A stretch of 64,000 nt of DNA from Begonia masoniana (GCA_022432975.1 CM039508.1:49813646-49877645), one strand, 5' to 3'; counted from the stretch's first letter, positions 12,203-23,530 are shown. Notes: generated by a model not told the origin, from the sequence alone. A program made the numbers and translations.

Positions 12203-14613
12203 CTAATATCTCCTCCTAGGACTCCTTGATCGTCGCTCTCGTGCCAGTCTGTAGAGAATTAAACAAAAAAATATGTTGTGAAAAAACGACGGGATATAGA
12301 GACATTCTAGAGAATCTAAAAATTAATAATGAACACAAAACATCAAAGATAAGAGTTATATCGAGAAAATGGCGTGACACAAATTACGATTGCCATTATC
12401 ATATTTGTGTAAGCATTTCCTCTTTAATTTGTTATGGTCCCATGCGTATCTCATACTCTAATAATCTATCGACACTCTGCAACAGTGCCATGACACTGGA
12501 ATGCTAGCTAATTTAGCTCAGGTCAAAATGTTGGGTTTTCACCATTAGTTTTATAAATTGATATAAGAATAAACAACATCTCAAAACATTGTCATTTTTT
12601 ATATTCACCTTTACTTTGTCTTATATTGCAACATTAAGTAGGGAAGCTACCCACTCTATTAGGGGAAAATGGCAACTTTACACCGATAAGAATAATTGTG
12701 GGAGACTTACCTATTATTCTTTCTTCTTAAGGATCCATTGACAAAGGGTCCATTGCTGAAAGCCCAATCGACATTGATGATTTGAGTAAGAAGTTCAGCA
12801 CCATTCATAGCAGAAATAGCATTCTCTGCTTCCTCATAGGCTTCATACTCAATCAAAGCATACCCCTAGAAGAACCCAAAAGAAGAATGATCAAATTAAT
12901 TAAAACTAGATGTTCCTTATATTTTGAACAAGATAGATCCTAGAATTAGTTGTCATAAATACAATACAACTTTTATCTGTTTGTAAATGAAAAAGATCAA
13001 GATCACTTAAGTTTTAAAATTTGCTCAAAGTAAAGTCTTAATTGACAAGTTGATTATGGAAAATAGACTAGCTAATCAAATGGAAAATATAATCACAGAA
13101 TCCCCTGCTTAATATTGCTTACAAGTCAAAACAACATACCTTCACAAACCCAGTGCGGCGGTCCAGATTTAAATGCAAATTCTTGATTTCCCCAAACTCA
13201 CCAAATGTATTGTGCAAATCATCTTCTTGTGCCTCTTCATGTATACCAGTTGCAAGAATGATCCATCCTTCAATCGCTACATGTAAATTTCCGAGAAAAC
13301 TTACTTTCTCACTTTTTTTTTTCATAAGAACTTTCTCAGCAGTTTCATTCATCATAACGGTGAATTCTACACACATGTTTAGTAATGCAAAATAAGGAAT
13401 ATAGCCTAATCAAATCTCTTGTCTCCTAATTGAATACAAAATCAAATCTTTGTGATTAGGGAAAACATTAAACTAATTACATATATACCACTCGTAACAC
13501 TATACAATCAATGAACATATAAACAGCAATAATGTCAACAATCTCAGGAACTATGCATGCAATTTTATATAATTTGTTCTTCCTCAGTAAGCAACCAAAT
13601 CTAAGGAATGGGTTTATCTAGAAAGTAGGTGTATAGATTTTCTTTGCTTCCATGTCCTGATATATAAGAAAAGGAATTCACTCCCAAAAAGGAAACAGAT
13701 TCAGGTAAATTTATAAACATGTCAATTAAGTAAATTTATGAACATATGTTAAGTATCATAACATGCTATACTTATAAAACGATCTCAATAAAGCACTACC
13801 ATGTAGAGCAACATAAGTAACTAAATCTTCTGTTCCAATCATTTTTGGCAGTCTCATATGAAACCCAATTCCTCTGCATATCTGTGGTAGCCGGTAGAGC
13901 TATTTGGGCATCTCTCCTCCATAATGATTATTGCCCAGAAACTCAGTTAATAGTGAGACATTCATATTCAATCTTTCTTTAGTAGGCATGTACAATTTTT
14001 TCTAAGTAATCATCAAAGAAAATAACCTACCCTTTAGGCCAAAGAATGATAAAAATAGCTTCTTTTATTCTACTTTTTTCTAGTTTTAGATTTTTCAACA
14101 TGGATTCCTTATCCAATAGATATAGTCCAAATTCATGAATCGTTCAGGGGTTTCTAGCCCAAATGTCCTTGTAAAAATAGACATCCTAAAACAGCAAAGC
14201 CCCAAAAACATAACTAACGTGAAAATGGAGGAGGAAAGGACTCGGTTAAAACAAAAAAACAACGGAGTAGCACCGTAAAGAGAGCCAAAAAAGGCAGATA
14301 GAAAGCAAGAAAGAGACATAAAAGGAAGAAAAGACTAACATCGTTGGGGACCAGGTCCGTCGGAGGACCTGAGAGAGTCGAAATCAGAGCCAGCGAGGTG
14401 AGTATTGCGATTGGCATCGGAATCTATACGGAAACCACGGCCCTTGGTCTTCTTTGGGGCGTCGAACGAGCCAGCAGCACCGCCAGTAATAGCGGACTTG
14501 AGCTTAGGGAGAGAAGCTTGAAGAGACTGTTCAACGTCGACTGCTCCCTCTTCGTCCATAAGGTCATCATCCTCAGGCTCAAAGTCCAAAGCCTCAACGT
14601 CTGCGTTCGCCAT
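12203..14613 (-). CDS. Y14: exon junction complex protein Y14 (RBM8A/Tsunagi)
   Basis: RRM protein that pairs with MAGO on spliced mRNA in the nucleus and acts in mRNA localisation, translation and nonsense-mediated decay. Four exons on the minus strand: 14,340-14,613; 13,140-13,276; 12,711-12,865; 12,203-12,248; every intron is GT-AG and in phase. 203 residues, the same as the family norm. Order: acidic N-terminus ([15 protein letters not shown]), RGFRIDSD linker, [17 protein letters not shown] opening the RRM, RNP-type [38 protein letters not shown], and an Arg/Ser C-terminus ending RSRSPRRRY. The Met at 14,613 matches the family start. It is divergently arranged with PIG-Y, start codons 1.13 kb apart. 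Reading frame intact. Confidence 0.95.
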
Positions 14614-15745
14614 GGCTACTGCCTGATCACTCTCTCTCTCTCCGCGACAAACAAATCAGGACAGATTCGATTCGCTGACGAGTCTACGATGTCTGTGTTT
14701 TAGCAATTTTTTTCATTTTTCTTTAATATTTAATTCATTAAAATGAAAAAAATAGAGTTTTTAATACCTTATGAGTTAACTTTATGTTAATCTTACGTTA
14801 AATCTCTCTTTTTGTGTTTTTCTTTCTGACTTCCCTCTCTCTCTGTTAAACCCTGAACAGGTTCGTTTGATTGGTGTCGTTTCTTGACGATTTCATCTGG
14901 GTTCTCTTCGATTTTTGTTGTATTGATGATTTATTTAAGTGGGTGAAGTGATTACAATTGAACATTTGGGAATTTCGTCTAATCAGGTACTTTAGAGTTC
15001 GCTTTTATGCATTTCTAGTTTCTGTTTTGGTCGATTCGGGTTAATTTTGATGAAATCGTAGGGATTTACTGTTCATAAAGTTCTTTTTTTATCTTCCAAG
15101 ATCTTAATTTGCTTAAAATTTGGAATAGGATTTGCTCTGTTTAAACATGGAATCTCTTGTAACCTTCTGTTTTTGTCGATTCAAGGGTTGATTGGGATCA
15201 AAATGACCAGACGTCTCCTGTTTAAGTTTATTGGGTTGAACGATTCGCAGAGAGAGAGAGAGAGAGAGAGAGAAGGATCTCCTCTACTGTTCTTCGTGGT
15301 TTTTTAGCTTCCCGTCTAAAATCGATGACAAACAAATCGAAAACATTCTGGATTGTCCCAATTTTTCTGTTTTTTTTATTCAATCGGCAGTTCATCTTTT
15401 CTGATAGACAATCTCACTGTCCACTGATAGTTTTCACAATAACTCTGTGTGATTTGGTTGATAAACAATCTGTTCTACTGTTGATCTTTTTGGATGTTTT
15501 TCCATTTGCATCGCAGAGAGAGATTTAAAGGAGAACTTAACAGACGCTAACAGCAAGATGTTCATTGCTAACGCCTTATACTATAAGATGTTAATTGACA
15601 AAATTAAAAATTTAAAGTGTCATTTGAAAATATTCTCGGGTTTATTTTGATAATTACCATTATTATTATTGTGTTTTTTTTTCAGTAAAAAAACCAGGCT
15701 TTTTTTCTTCTCTGCATCACTTGGAAGAGCACGAGGTTTTGGAAG
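14614..15745. promoter_or_regulatory. divergent Y14 / PIG-Y intergenic region
   Basis: The start codons of Y14 (minus) and PIG-Y (plus) face away from each other across 1.13 kb, which must hold both promoters and leaders. CT-rich tracts lie next to each gene (14,630-14,642 and 14,833-14,844), with a GA microsatellite at 15,249-15,274. A leader intron for PIG-Y is likely, because the sequence before its ATG has a T-rich tract and CAG at about 15,684-15,686. No TATA box stands out. Confidence 0.45.
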
Positions 15746-17441
15746 ATGAAGAAGAATGAGAAGCCGGTAAACTTTCTACTCCGACTGATCTCTTCTTTCT
15801 GCTCTTCTTCTGCCATTTTTTTTTTCTTTCTTCAACTGGAACTTTCAGTTTTACACGATGCCTTCAAGCGCGAATTTTTCGAGCTAAACCTTCTATCTTG
15901 AAACTATCAAGTTCTGTTTAAATAACTCGAGGTTGAAGAGTTACAGGTTGTACGTGAAGCTTCGAATTATCGAGTTCCTTCATTTAATTTATCAATTGAA
16001 TAGGTTTTTTGTCTTAGTCTTTGTGATTTTTATTGGTTAATTTCTGTAATTTTAGATTTGATAATAAAAAAATCAAATATTTTTTGGAGGACGATGATGA
16101 GATTGGCCAAGCTCGTCCAAAACTCATAAAAAATATAAATAAACACTTGGCATTTCTGGACAGCATGTAATTATAAAACCAAGAAGCATGAGTACTACGT
16201 GGTTCATTTTGGATTTGAATGTTTGTTTAAAGGCATAACTTCTTAAGTCTTCTAGATTTTTACAGTTCCATTTTTTCCTGGTTCTCCTTGGTCTTCTTGA
16301 TAATCCATGACACACTCTGAAAATGTGTTCCTTCATATCTGTTGTTTTGCAGAAAGACAGTTTGTATTTGTGGGGATGGTTCTTTGTAATCAGCTGCTCT
16401 ATTTTCTTTCTGGGATTTATGTATGTGGGAGTGATATCTAAGCTTCTTCCGCCCTCTAACAATTTGTTTATTTCAGCCATTCAAAATGACTGGTAGGCTT
16501 TTGTCGTTTTTTTCTCCGTAAGTTCTGGTTGTTTCAGTAGAAGAGAAAACAGCTAGTATAAGTTCTAATTTAACGGTGTCCTTAACTATCAATTCCCTAT
16601 AATTTGGTTCTTTTTCACTTTTATTGATAGATTATAAGTTTCCAATGAAAAACTTTCGGCTGAGGAACCTGTGTCCACGGTAAAGAAAATTTTTCTGATG
16701 TAGTAGTTACAAGTAGTAATTACCGGGACGAATATAGTCTCTATATACAGAGTTTAAGCTGTATAAAAGTGTTCAGTATATTAGCTATGCATGAAGTGGA
16801 TCAAGATATGTGATTATAGCGCTCTTGGTTTTTGTCTAGTACTAACTTGTCATAGTTATTTATTTTGGTTCTACAAGTTGGGACAACAATTCTTTTCCTT
16901 CGGTGTCGAATTTGTAAGTCAAGTCCATTGGCACTTTATACCAACAGCAAAAGAGATTAAATATAAGGCATTCTTTTTGTAAATAATCATCATTCAGACA
17001 GGCAAGAAAAAACCCAGGTTATGGTTTGGGGAAGAAGATTTAAATGTGATATTGTGTTGGAAATAACCACCAAAATCACACAGAAATCAATAAATGGGGT
17101 TTATAATTTTAGGAAGATTGTGACTCTTTTTATGCTCTAACGTGATTATCATGCTATAAAGAGTATAGAGTAATAGGCTGGTAGGTTTTCTTGAACTTGT
17201 AGTTTTGTGCTTGAAAATTTATCTTATCATCAATACTGCATCAGTTGAAACATATCTATAAGTACTAAACATATGAGAACCGAAACGAAATTCTTACGAT
17301 TTGTTGCAATGTCTTAATATTGCGCAACTTTTCCTCTTTTTATTTAGGTACTACTGTTTTCTGATACCCTTGACAGTTCCTATCCTTGTGGTTTCTGTAT
17401 ATTTCCATTGGCTCAGCATGAAGATGTTCAAGCATGCATGA
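15746..17441 (+). CDS. PIGY: PIG-Y-like subunit of GPI-GlcNAc transferase
   Basis: Small ER-membrane protein of the complex (with PIG-A and others) that adds GlcNAc to phosphatidylinositol, the first step of GPI-anchor synthesis. Three short exons: 15,746-15,766; 16,353-16,492; 17,348-17,441, all GT-AG and in phase, giving 84 residues (human PIG-Y has 71). It has two hydrophobic segments, WGWFFVISCSIFFLGFMYVG and CFLIPLTVPILVVSVYFHWL, separated by a short loop, and ends KMFKHA; the human protein likewise has PIT(V/I)P then a W-containing helix and a KLFRHN end. The tiny exons explain why a simple reading-frame scan misses it. Identification rests on remembered family sequence, but hydrophobicity, length and tail all agree. 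Confidence 0.8.
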
Positions 17442-18061
17442 ACGCTTCATCTCACAGGGGTGAGTTCAATCATTCATTTGACCTATTTTGATAATTTAAT
17501 CCAACAATTGTTGTATCTTTGTGATTTTGACGGATCAAGAATGGTAAGTCTCTATGCTGTATCTAAGCCTGGAAATCATGCATGACTTCAGACAGCCACT
17601 AGTTAATTTCATGATATATAGATCTTAATAAATTTCTTTTCTTGTACAAAAAAAAATGATATATAGACAAGAAGGCTTTATAATAAAATCTACTGGGATG
17701 AAAAAGATTTATTATTGATTATGCTTATGGATGACTGAATTGTTCTTATTAATTTATTAGGATCTTTTGAATCTACACATTGTTGCTAAGACTTATGGTT
17801 AGATTTAGGTTGTTTGTCAATTTCTAATCGTTTTCTTGTAATGTGATTGTGATAGCTCCAGTATCTACAGTAATTCACATAGGAAGAAAGAAACAATCTT
17901 CACTATTTATTCTCTCAGAAAAGTCACATGATTACAGTCATAGGACACTCCTTTACAGAGCTCCTCCCCCAAACTCTACAGTCCGATTATAGTCAGTACG
18001 TTCCTTTTCCCCCCTCCCATTTTCTTTTTCCTATCTCCTCCTTTTAAATTTTCTTCGTACC
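17442..18061. other. PIG-Y 3' flank, no gene seen
   Basis: AT-rich sequence with the PIG-Y 3' untranslated region. Nothing recognisable as a gene or defined repeat up to the plastid-derived segment. Confidence 0.35.
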
Positions 18062-18377
18062 AGAATAAATGAAATTTTTCGAAAAAAACCTGGAGTAAGA
18101 CCTCCTACTAAGGATAAGAGACATAGGGTCAAAGAGAGAGCCAAAAAAAGATCTTTCGTCTATAATCCTACATAATCTCGAATGTTATCAGATCCGGTAC
18201 GTAGACCAAATGATACAATGCGAGAAAAAGTTCATAGATTCATGGAGATATAGAACAATATATAAGTTATCATGCTTGCATAAACAATTATTCCAATAAT
18301 TACATATTCGATTTGACCTATGGACGAATACGCAAACATATGCTTCATGTTTGTTTGAGTAATAACAATGAGATTCT
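18062..18377 (-). pseudogene. ndhB: chloroplast ndhB fragment (NUPT)
   Basis: Read on the minus strand this is part of plastid ndhB, the NdhB subunit of the thylakoid NDH complex. Recognisable stretches in order: [78 protein letters not shown]. Compared with intact ndhB it lacks six codons after VIIGIIV (the GDSNDG stretch), has two in-frame stop codons (after YISMNL and DYVGL), many missense changes and a frame disturbance near the LSL-GG stretch. It is therefore an old nuclear insertion of plastid DNA, not organellar contamination. Similarity fades at about 18,377 on one side and 18,062 on the other. Confidence 0.85.
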
Positions 18378-19002
18378 CTAATTAGGATTTCCAGAAGAAG
18401 ATGTCATTTGTTTGATGAGAAAGAAAAAGGATTATCAACAATTCGAGTGGCTTTCCGTTATTAAAACTAGCGGTTACATTTTTAACTTCCAAACAACCAA
18501 ATTGTTTGGACTCTTAATTCTCCCCATTTTTATTCCTCTTCCTCCAACTATACGTTTTAATAATCGAGGAATTGGCTTATCAGTATGGTATCCCCAAGTT
18601 TGGTTGGTTTTATTGTTTTCATTAATTTATCTATGAGCCCCAATGATTTTGATTTTCTTGAAAACAAAATGGGCTTAAGACAAGGAGAAATTTAACAAAA
18701 TAAATATGGTGTGGATTTCCTTGCATAAATTATAGATTTTTAGTCAGACTAAGTAGCATATGTGGATTTCTCTAAGTAGGTTACAGTGTTGGGAAGGTAT
18801 TTATGAATGAGTTATTTTTTGTAAGATTCACATCCCGTAAAGTTGAAGTGGCTGCTCATTCGCATGATCTCTGACTAATTTTGGGTCGTCATACTTAGAT
18901 TAATATCTTGTTCGCTTTTAATGTCATTTGTGGTCTTTGTTTATGACTTTATTGTGTTGGTTTGTTGTTTATCGAGTATACTTCTTGCATGACTGTAGTT
19001 TT
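18378..19002. other. sequence beside the ndhB fragment, origin unclear
   Basis: Immediately next to the ndhB fragment, 18,412-18,636 on the plus strand is an open frame of 74 codons encoding a hydrophobic stretch (LFGLLILPIFIPLPP, then VWLVLLFSLIYL). It could be another organelle-derived piece, but I could not match it to a plastid or mitochondrial gene, and it is not a convincing nuclear exon. From 18,640 to the TRIM element the sequence is AT-rich without features. Confidence 0.3.
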
Positions 19003-19334
19003 TGTTAGGTGATCTTGGGCCTTCTCAATCCCAAAAGCTAGCTCAAGAGATGAGGCTTTCCCTCACACTTATAAATTGATCACCAACTCCTTCCACAACC
19101 GATGTGGGATATCCCAACAATCTTTCCCTTCACACATCGGACCTTGGGTCGGAGAGACGACAACCCAATTTCTCCCGATGGACTGAGATTTGTTGTAAAC
19201 CTGGGCTCTGATACCAATGTTAGGTGATCTTGGACCTTCTCAATCCCAAAAGCTAGTTCAAGAGATGAGGCTTTTCCTTACACTTATAAATTGATCACCA
19301 ACCCCTTCGACAACCGATGTGGGATATCCCAACA
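19003..19334 (-). mobile_element. complete TRIM retroelement
   Basis: Terminal-repeat retrotransposon in miniature, 332 bp. Two 117-bp direct repeats (19,003-19,119 and 19,218-19,334) begin TGTTAGGTGATCTTGG and end GATATCCCAACA on the plus strand and differ at only a few positions. Directly inside the right repeat, 19,200-19,217 is the reverse complement of TTGGTATCAGAGCCCAGG, a primer-binding site for initiator methionine tRNA, so the element reads on the minus strand. A 5-bp target duplication GTTTT flanks it (18,998-19,002 and 19,335-19,339). There is no coding capacity, so it must have moved with proteins from another element. The minus-strand LTR carries TCCCACATCGG, a motif I associate with plant TRIM LTRs. 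Confidence 0.93.
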
Positions 19335-21050
19335 GTTTTTATGTTGTGCTGTTTCTCTATTTTGGGTTTTTTTTGTTCCAATTTTAGTTTGTCTGGTTTA
19401 ATGAGAATCTTTTTGACATTGCCTTAACCTTTTTAGTGCTTTGCTACTTATTTTGATGCAAATGTTAAAAAAATAGTCAATGACTAAGAATTTAGTTTTA
19501 TATTGAATTTTATAAACTATGTCAAATAAATTTGAACATTTTAGCTAAATGTTATTAATATGAGTTTTAAAGCATGTTCATGGAAGAGGGATTTAATTTT
19601 CAATACTTGAGTCTCTCTCTCTCTCTCTTACATTCATATTGTAGCCTAATCTATTTTTATATTCAGGTGGTTTCATTCTCTGCATATACAGATTTTAGCT
19701 TAGAAAAATCTAGTGAAATGATTAATCGGCTTTTTAAACCCAGAAAATGATAGTGCAGTGTTCCAACTTCCAAAGGCGAAAAGACCCATATCTTGACAAG
19801 GTACGTGGACTCCTGATTTATTTCTCTTGAAATGTTTTACTTCATTATTGTTTTATATCATTCCCTTTTTGGTACTTGTAATTTTAGATGGTTTCTAAAT
19901 TATTTGAATTTCTTTTGCTGTGTTCATGGTATCAGCCATTCTCTGCATCTTTCCCAAACAAGTTCATCATCCATTACCCGAGTGATCGAGAAATCAACGG
20001 CTCAAATCTTCTCGTTCAACTGTGAGTTTTAAGAAATCAAGATTACTTTTTTTTTTAATAACAAAAAAAATCTGGTTGATGAACAGTTTCCATCCTTTTG
20101 AATAAATCTTTTAAGTCGATTCATCGATCTCTCTCGAGGCATAGATTAATCAATTCATTCTTGACATACTCTGTTACATGGCATGAATAGAGTGGCTTCT
20201 GTAATACAAAGATCGATTATTTATTTTTATTTTTAATGATCAATTATTTTATTTTACCCAGCTTTGATACTATTGCCTATTGGAATATATTTATACAGCT
20301 TATTCTGACTGAAGCTTGCACATTTTCATTGCTTCTTATATCATATATATATATTTTTGTTTTGAAATTTTTGTTTGATTGAGAGCTTTTGACCAGGTCG
20401 AAACAAGAAATTTGAATAATATCATTTGAAAAAAATTACTCGAAATAGAATATGCAAGAGGAAATGGTTCATTACTACTACCCCATAAGAGAAGTGCATG
20501 TAATTCGTACTAAAAGAACAGAGTTCCAGTAAGTTGAAATGAGTATTGTTTTATAAAACTACTTTTGAAAGCTAATATCTGAGTCTTAATATTAGTAAGC
20601 ATGGCCGAAAGAGAGTGGCTACTGCCATTTCTTTCTGGGTTTTGGGGATTTTTTTTTAAACTCTTAAAATAGAGGACTGTTTTGCTAATTGGATATTAAC
20701 GTCGCAATTATTTGATAGATGATTTATATTTTCTGTCATACAATTCAGCTGCAGTTTCTCATTAAGAGTTTCAGGTCCAAACATGCAAATAGTCTGATTC
20801 CCAATGGGTTTTAGAGAGAGAAACTAGAGAGAGAGAGAGAGAGCTCATTCCCAATGTTAAGAGGAGGGATGGCCGCCCATGGCCATCGCCAGAAAAAGAT
20901 GAATTTGCATCTAAGGAAAGGTAATACTTTGAGCAAAATGGACGGCCAAGATTATGATTTGCCATGCAGAGAAAGGACCAAAAATCATGAAGAAATGGCA
21001 GCTTTCTCACTCATTCAACCATCGTGATGTCTCAGGTGAATCTCACGGCC
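19335..21050. other. AT-rich intergenic sequence
   Basis: Contains a CT microsatellite (19,614-19,629), a short AT run near 20,343 and a GA run near 20,827. I see no conserved exon or RNA gene. The last few hundred bases are the promoter of the coiled-coil gene. Confidence 0.35.
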
Positions 21051-21057
21051 TATAAAT
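21051..21057 (+). promoter_or_regulatory. TATA box of the coiled-coil gene
   Basis: TATAAAT in the context GGCCTATAAATCTG, 69 bases before the ATG at 21,126. Spacing fits a transcription start at about 21,080-21,085 and a short leader. Confidence 0.6.
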
Positions 21058-21125
21058 CTGCTTATTTGATCAAATAATTCTATCTCCTAACTCTAGTTTT
21101 CTTTCTTCACAACTTCAGTCAGATC

Positions 21126-21474
21126 ATGGACGCCAACACCTCAAGAACTCACCCAGGTCCCCATAATTTCTTCCAATTCCCAGTTTTAAGGCTGTTTGAA
21201 AATTATAGACCATGATTCTAACGTTGTTATTCGTTAAAACTTTTCAGACACCATCGAGGAGTTGAGAGAACTGCAGGAACAGCACGAACAAAAGGAGACG
21301 AAGATCGAAGAGCTGAAAGCGAAAATCGAGTCGACCAAACTGTCTTCGAAGGGGAAAATGAAGGAAAATGCGGCGGTGAAAATGGAGAATTTGAAGATGT
21401 TGGGCGAGAAATACGACCGATTGAGAGCTGAATACAATGCAGTGCTGGAGGAGAAGAAAAGGGAAATGAAGTAG
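21126..21474 (+). CDS. small coiled-coil protein, function unknown
   Basis: Two exons, 21,126-21,156 and 21,248-21,474, joined by a 91-base GT-AG intron (donor CCCAG|GTCCCC, acceptor TTTTCAG) that splits an Asp codon; 85 residues. The product is almost wholly charged: a heptad-like run of Glu, Lys and Leu (ELRELQEQHEQKETKIEELK, later LGEKYDRLRAEYNAVLEEKK) ending in REMK. No membrane segment, signal peptide or zinc finger. The in-phase splice, a TATA box upstream and strong bias of the frame argue for a real gene. I do not recognise the family; a structural or adaptor role is all the composition suggests. Confidence 0.65.
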
Positions 21475-22415
21475 TAATTATATGAACTGTATTCTGTCTC
21501 CATCTTTAGTTTACTTAACAACTATGATAAGAACTGCAAATGAATTTTCTGTGTTTGTTTAATAAGTTTGTTCGATAAAACAAACGATGTATATTGAAAG
21601 ATGAGCGGGGGACAACAATTCTCGGGAAAAAGAGAGAGAAACACTTGGTTTAAAACAATTTATGTCTGATTAAAGAGAATTGCATTAAAAAGATAAATCT
21701 CAAAAAACTCGAAACAAAAAATTTATTTAGCAATAGTGAAATTAACGTTGTTTCGAAGATCGACTGTTGGCTCTTTGTCCTAAGAATAGAACAACATTGA
21801 TGAAGCACAAAAAGTAGTCAAAGCACAATTTCGAGATTAACTTTCATTTTTTTAGATATTTCTTCTTTTTTGAAAACATCGGTGAGAAAACTTTGAATGT
21901 CAGAATACGTCACACTCTGATTGATCAGTTGTTTGTTCGATCAATCTATGTTAATCTGATCGAATTTCTCCTTCTATTGAATTCTCCTCCCCAAAATGGG
22001 AAACCGTTTTCTTGATGAAAACTCAAAACAAGCGTTAAATTTTTTTTCTTGATGTGTTTGTTGGGACCGATTGCAGATCTAATTTTTATAGTTTTTTTTT
22101 TTTTTTTTTGCATGAAAGCTATCCATAATCTATGATTATGTAGTTAATAACTTAGCATATAGAGTACAAAAATAATAAATGGTTGTTCTTGCAAATATGT
22201 AGCTCAAAACCCAGCAATAAAGTTAAGAGAAGCAATAATCCAAAGAGAGTTCAAACTATGTTGCATTGCTATTTGCAAATAATACAACAATTGATTTATT
22301 TAATTGAAACTAGCTAGTATTCTGAATGAACGCTTCAACATTCATAAGAAGAAAGTTGGCTTATTAAAGGTGGAACAATATTGATTCAAGGAGAAGTCTC
22401 ATGAAGTGAGCAAGT
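21475..22415. other. intergenic, no gene seen
   Basis: AT-rich gap between the coiled-coil gene and the 3' end of the extensin gene, with a T run at about 22,090-22,109. The 3' untranslated regions of both genes must lie here. Nothing else recognised. Confidence 0.35.
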
Positions 22416-23493
22416 TTAGTATCCTTTTTTCTTAGGAGGTGGTAGGGGTGATCGGTAGTAATAAGCCGGAGGTGGTGGAGACTTCACCGGTGGAGGAGGT
22501 GATCTATAAAGTAGTAAGGAGGCGGGGATGAACGAGATGGCGGTGGAGGCGACTTGTAAATGTAAGGAGGAGGAGGGTATGGTGATCGAGGTGGTGGTGA
22601 TTTATAGACGTAACGTGGCGGCGGCGAAGGAGAAGGCGGCGGCGGTGACTTATAAACGTAAGGAGGAGGTGGTGAGGGTGACGGAGGAGGTGGAGATTTG
22701 TAAACATATGGAGGTGGCGGTCATGGAGATGGAGTGGGCGGTGACGTGTAGATGTAAGGGGATGGCGGTCATGGTGACAGAGAAGGCGGTGGCGGTGACT
22801 TGTACACGTAAGGAAGAGGTGGTAACGGCGACAGAAGAGGTGGGTATTTGTAAACATACGGAGGTGGCGGTGACTTGTAAACGTAATGAAGTGGTGGTAA
22901 CGGTGACGGATGAGGTGGGTATTAGTAAACATACGGAGGTGGCGGCGATGGAGATGGACGTGGCGGAGACTAGTAAATATAGGGAGGAATAGTGTACACG
23001 TCAGGAGGAGGAGGTGACGAGGATGGAAGAGGTGGAGATTTGTACACATAAGGTGGGGGAGGTGATGAGGAGAGAGGTGGCAGGTGAGTTGTAGACGTAC
23101 GGAGGTGGTGGTGGAGACTTTCGAATAGGCCACCATGGATTATGTTGGAATTTGGGTGACCCGAATTCCAGTTGGGCCGGGTTGGGCCCATAATGTTATT
23201 AGGTTTTTGTTTCTCTATAAATACTTGTAAAGTAGAGCAGCAAAACCTGCAGTTGTATCTCCGATCTTTCTAATGAATTCGTTCCTCTACCCGTGGTTTT
23301 TCCCCGAAAGGATTTTCCACGTAAATCTGGCGTTTCGCTTTATTTTCTTTTTCTCGTTTTATCGTTTGATTACTAACAGATTATGTGGGTAGTACGGCGG
23401 AGGAGAAGCATATTTGTAAGGCTGATTAGCCACCACACTGGCGGCTAAGAGGACGTGTATTACAGCACAGAAGAGCTGCGACCACCGTCCCAT
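22416..23493 (-). pseudogene. extensin-like cell-wall gene, broken
   Basis: Hydroxyproline-rich cell-wall glycoprotein gene on the minus strand. The start at 23,493 begins a signal peptide (MGRWSQLFCAV, then VLLAASVVA) followed by NQPYKYASPPPYYPHN. The solo LTR at 23,143-23,378 interrupts it there; leaving out the LTR and one target duplication, the frame continues as PWWPIRKSPPPPPYVYNSP. Downstream are many SPPPP-YVYKSPPP-type repeats, but spread over different frames with stops and shifts (for example after YVYNSP, and at TAG after PPYIY), down to a tail that reads YYYRSPLPPPKKKGY then TAA at 22,416. The repeats give Tyr-rich crosslinking motifs typical of extensins. The LTR insertion alone should disable it; some of the frameshifts could be sequence errors in GC-rich repeats. 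Confidence 0.82.
23143..23378 (+). mobile_element. Copia-type solo LTR inside the extensin gene
   Basis: 236 bp starting TGTTGGAATTTGGGTGACCC and ending TTACTAACA, flanked by a 5-bp duplication GATTA (23,138-23,142 and 23,379-23,383). It contains TCTATAAATAC (TATA box) and, near the 3' side, CCGTGGTTTTTCCCC with TTTTCCACGTAAA, the usual R-U5 words of plant Copia LTRs. No second LTR or internal region is present, so it is a recombined solo LTR. A diverged relative of its 5' end (GTGACCCGAATTCTAGTTAG) lies at about 61,206. Confidence 0.92.
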
Positions 23494-23530
23494 TTCTCGG
23501 GTTTTCATTTGAAGCCAAGGGGTCTAGCCC

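Noticed and set aside
22504..23136. 210-codon His/Leu-rich and 154-codon Glu/Val-rich frames
   Set aside because: Off-frame translations of extensin Pro-rich repeats; composition follows from the repeat codons.
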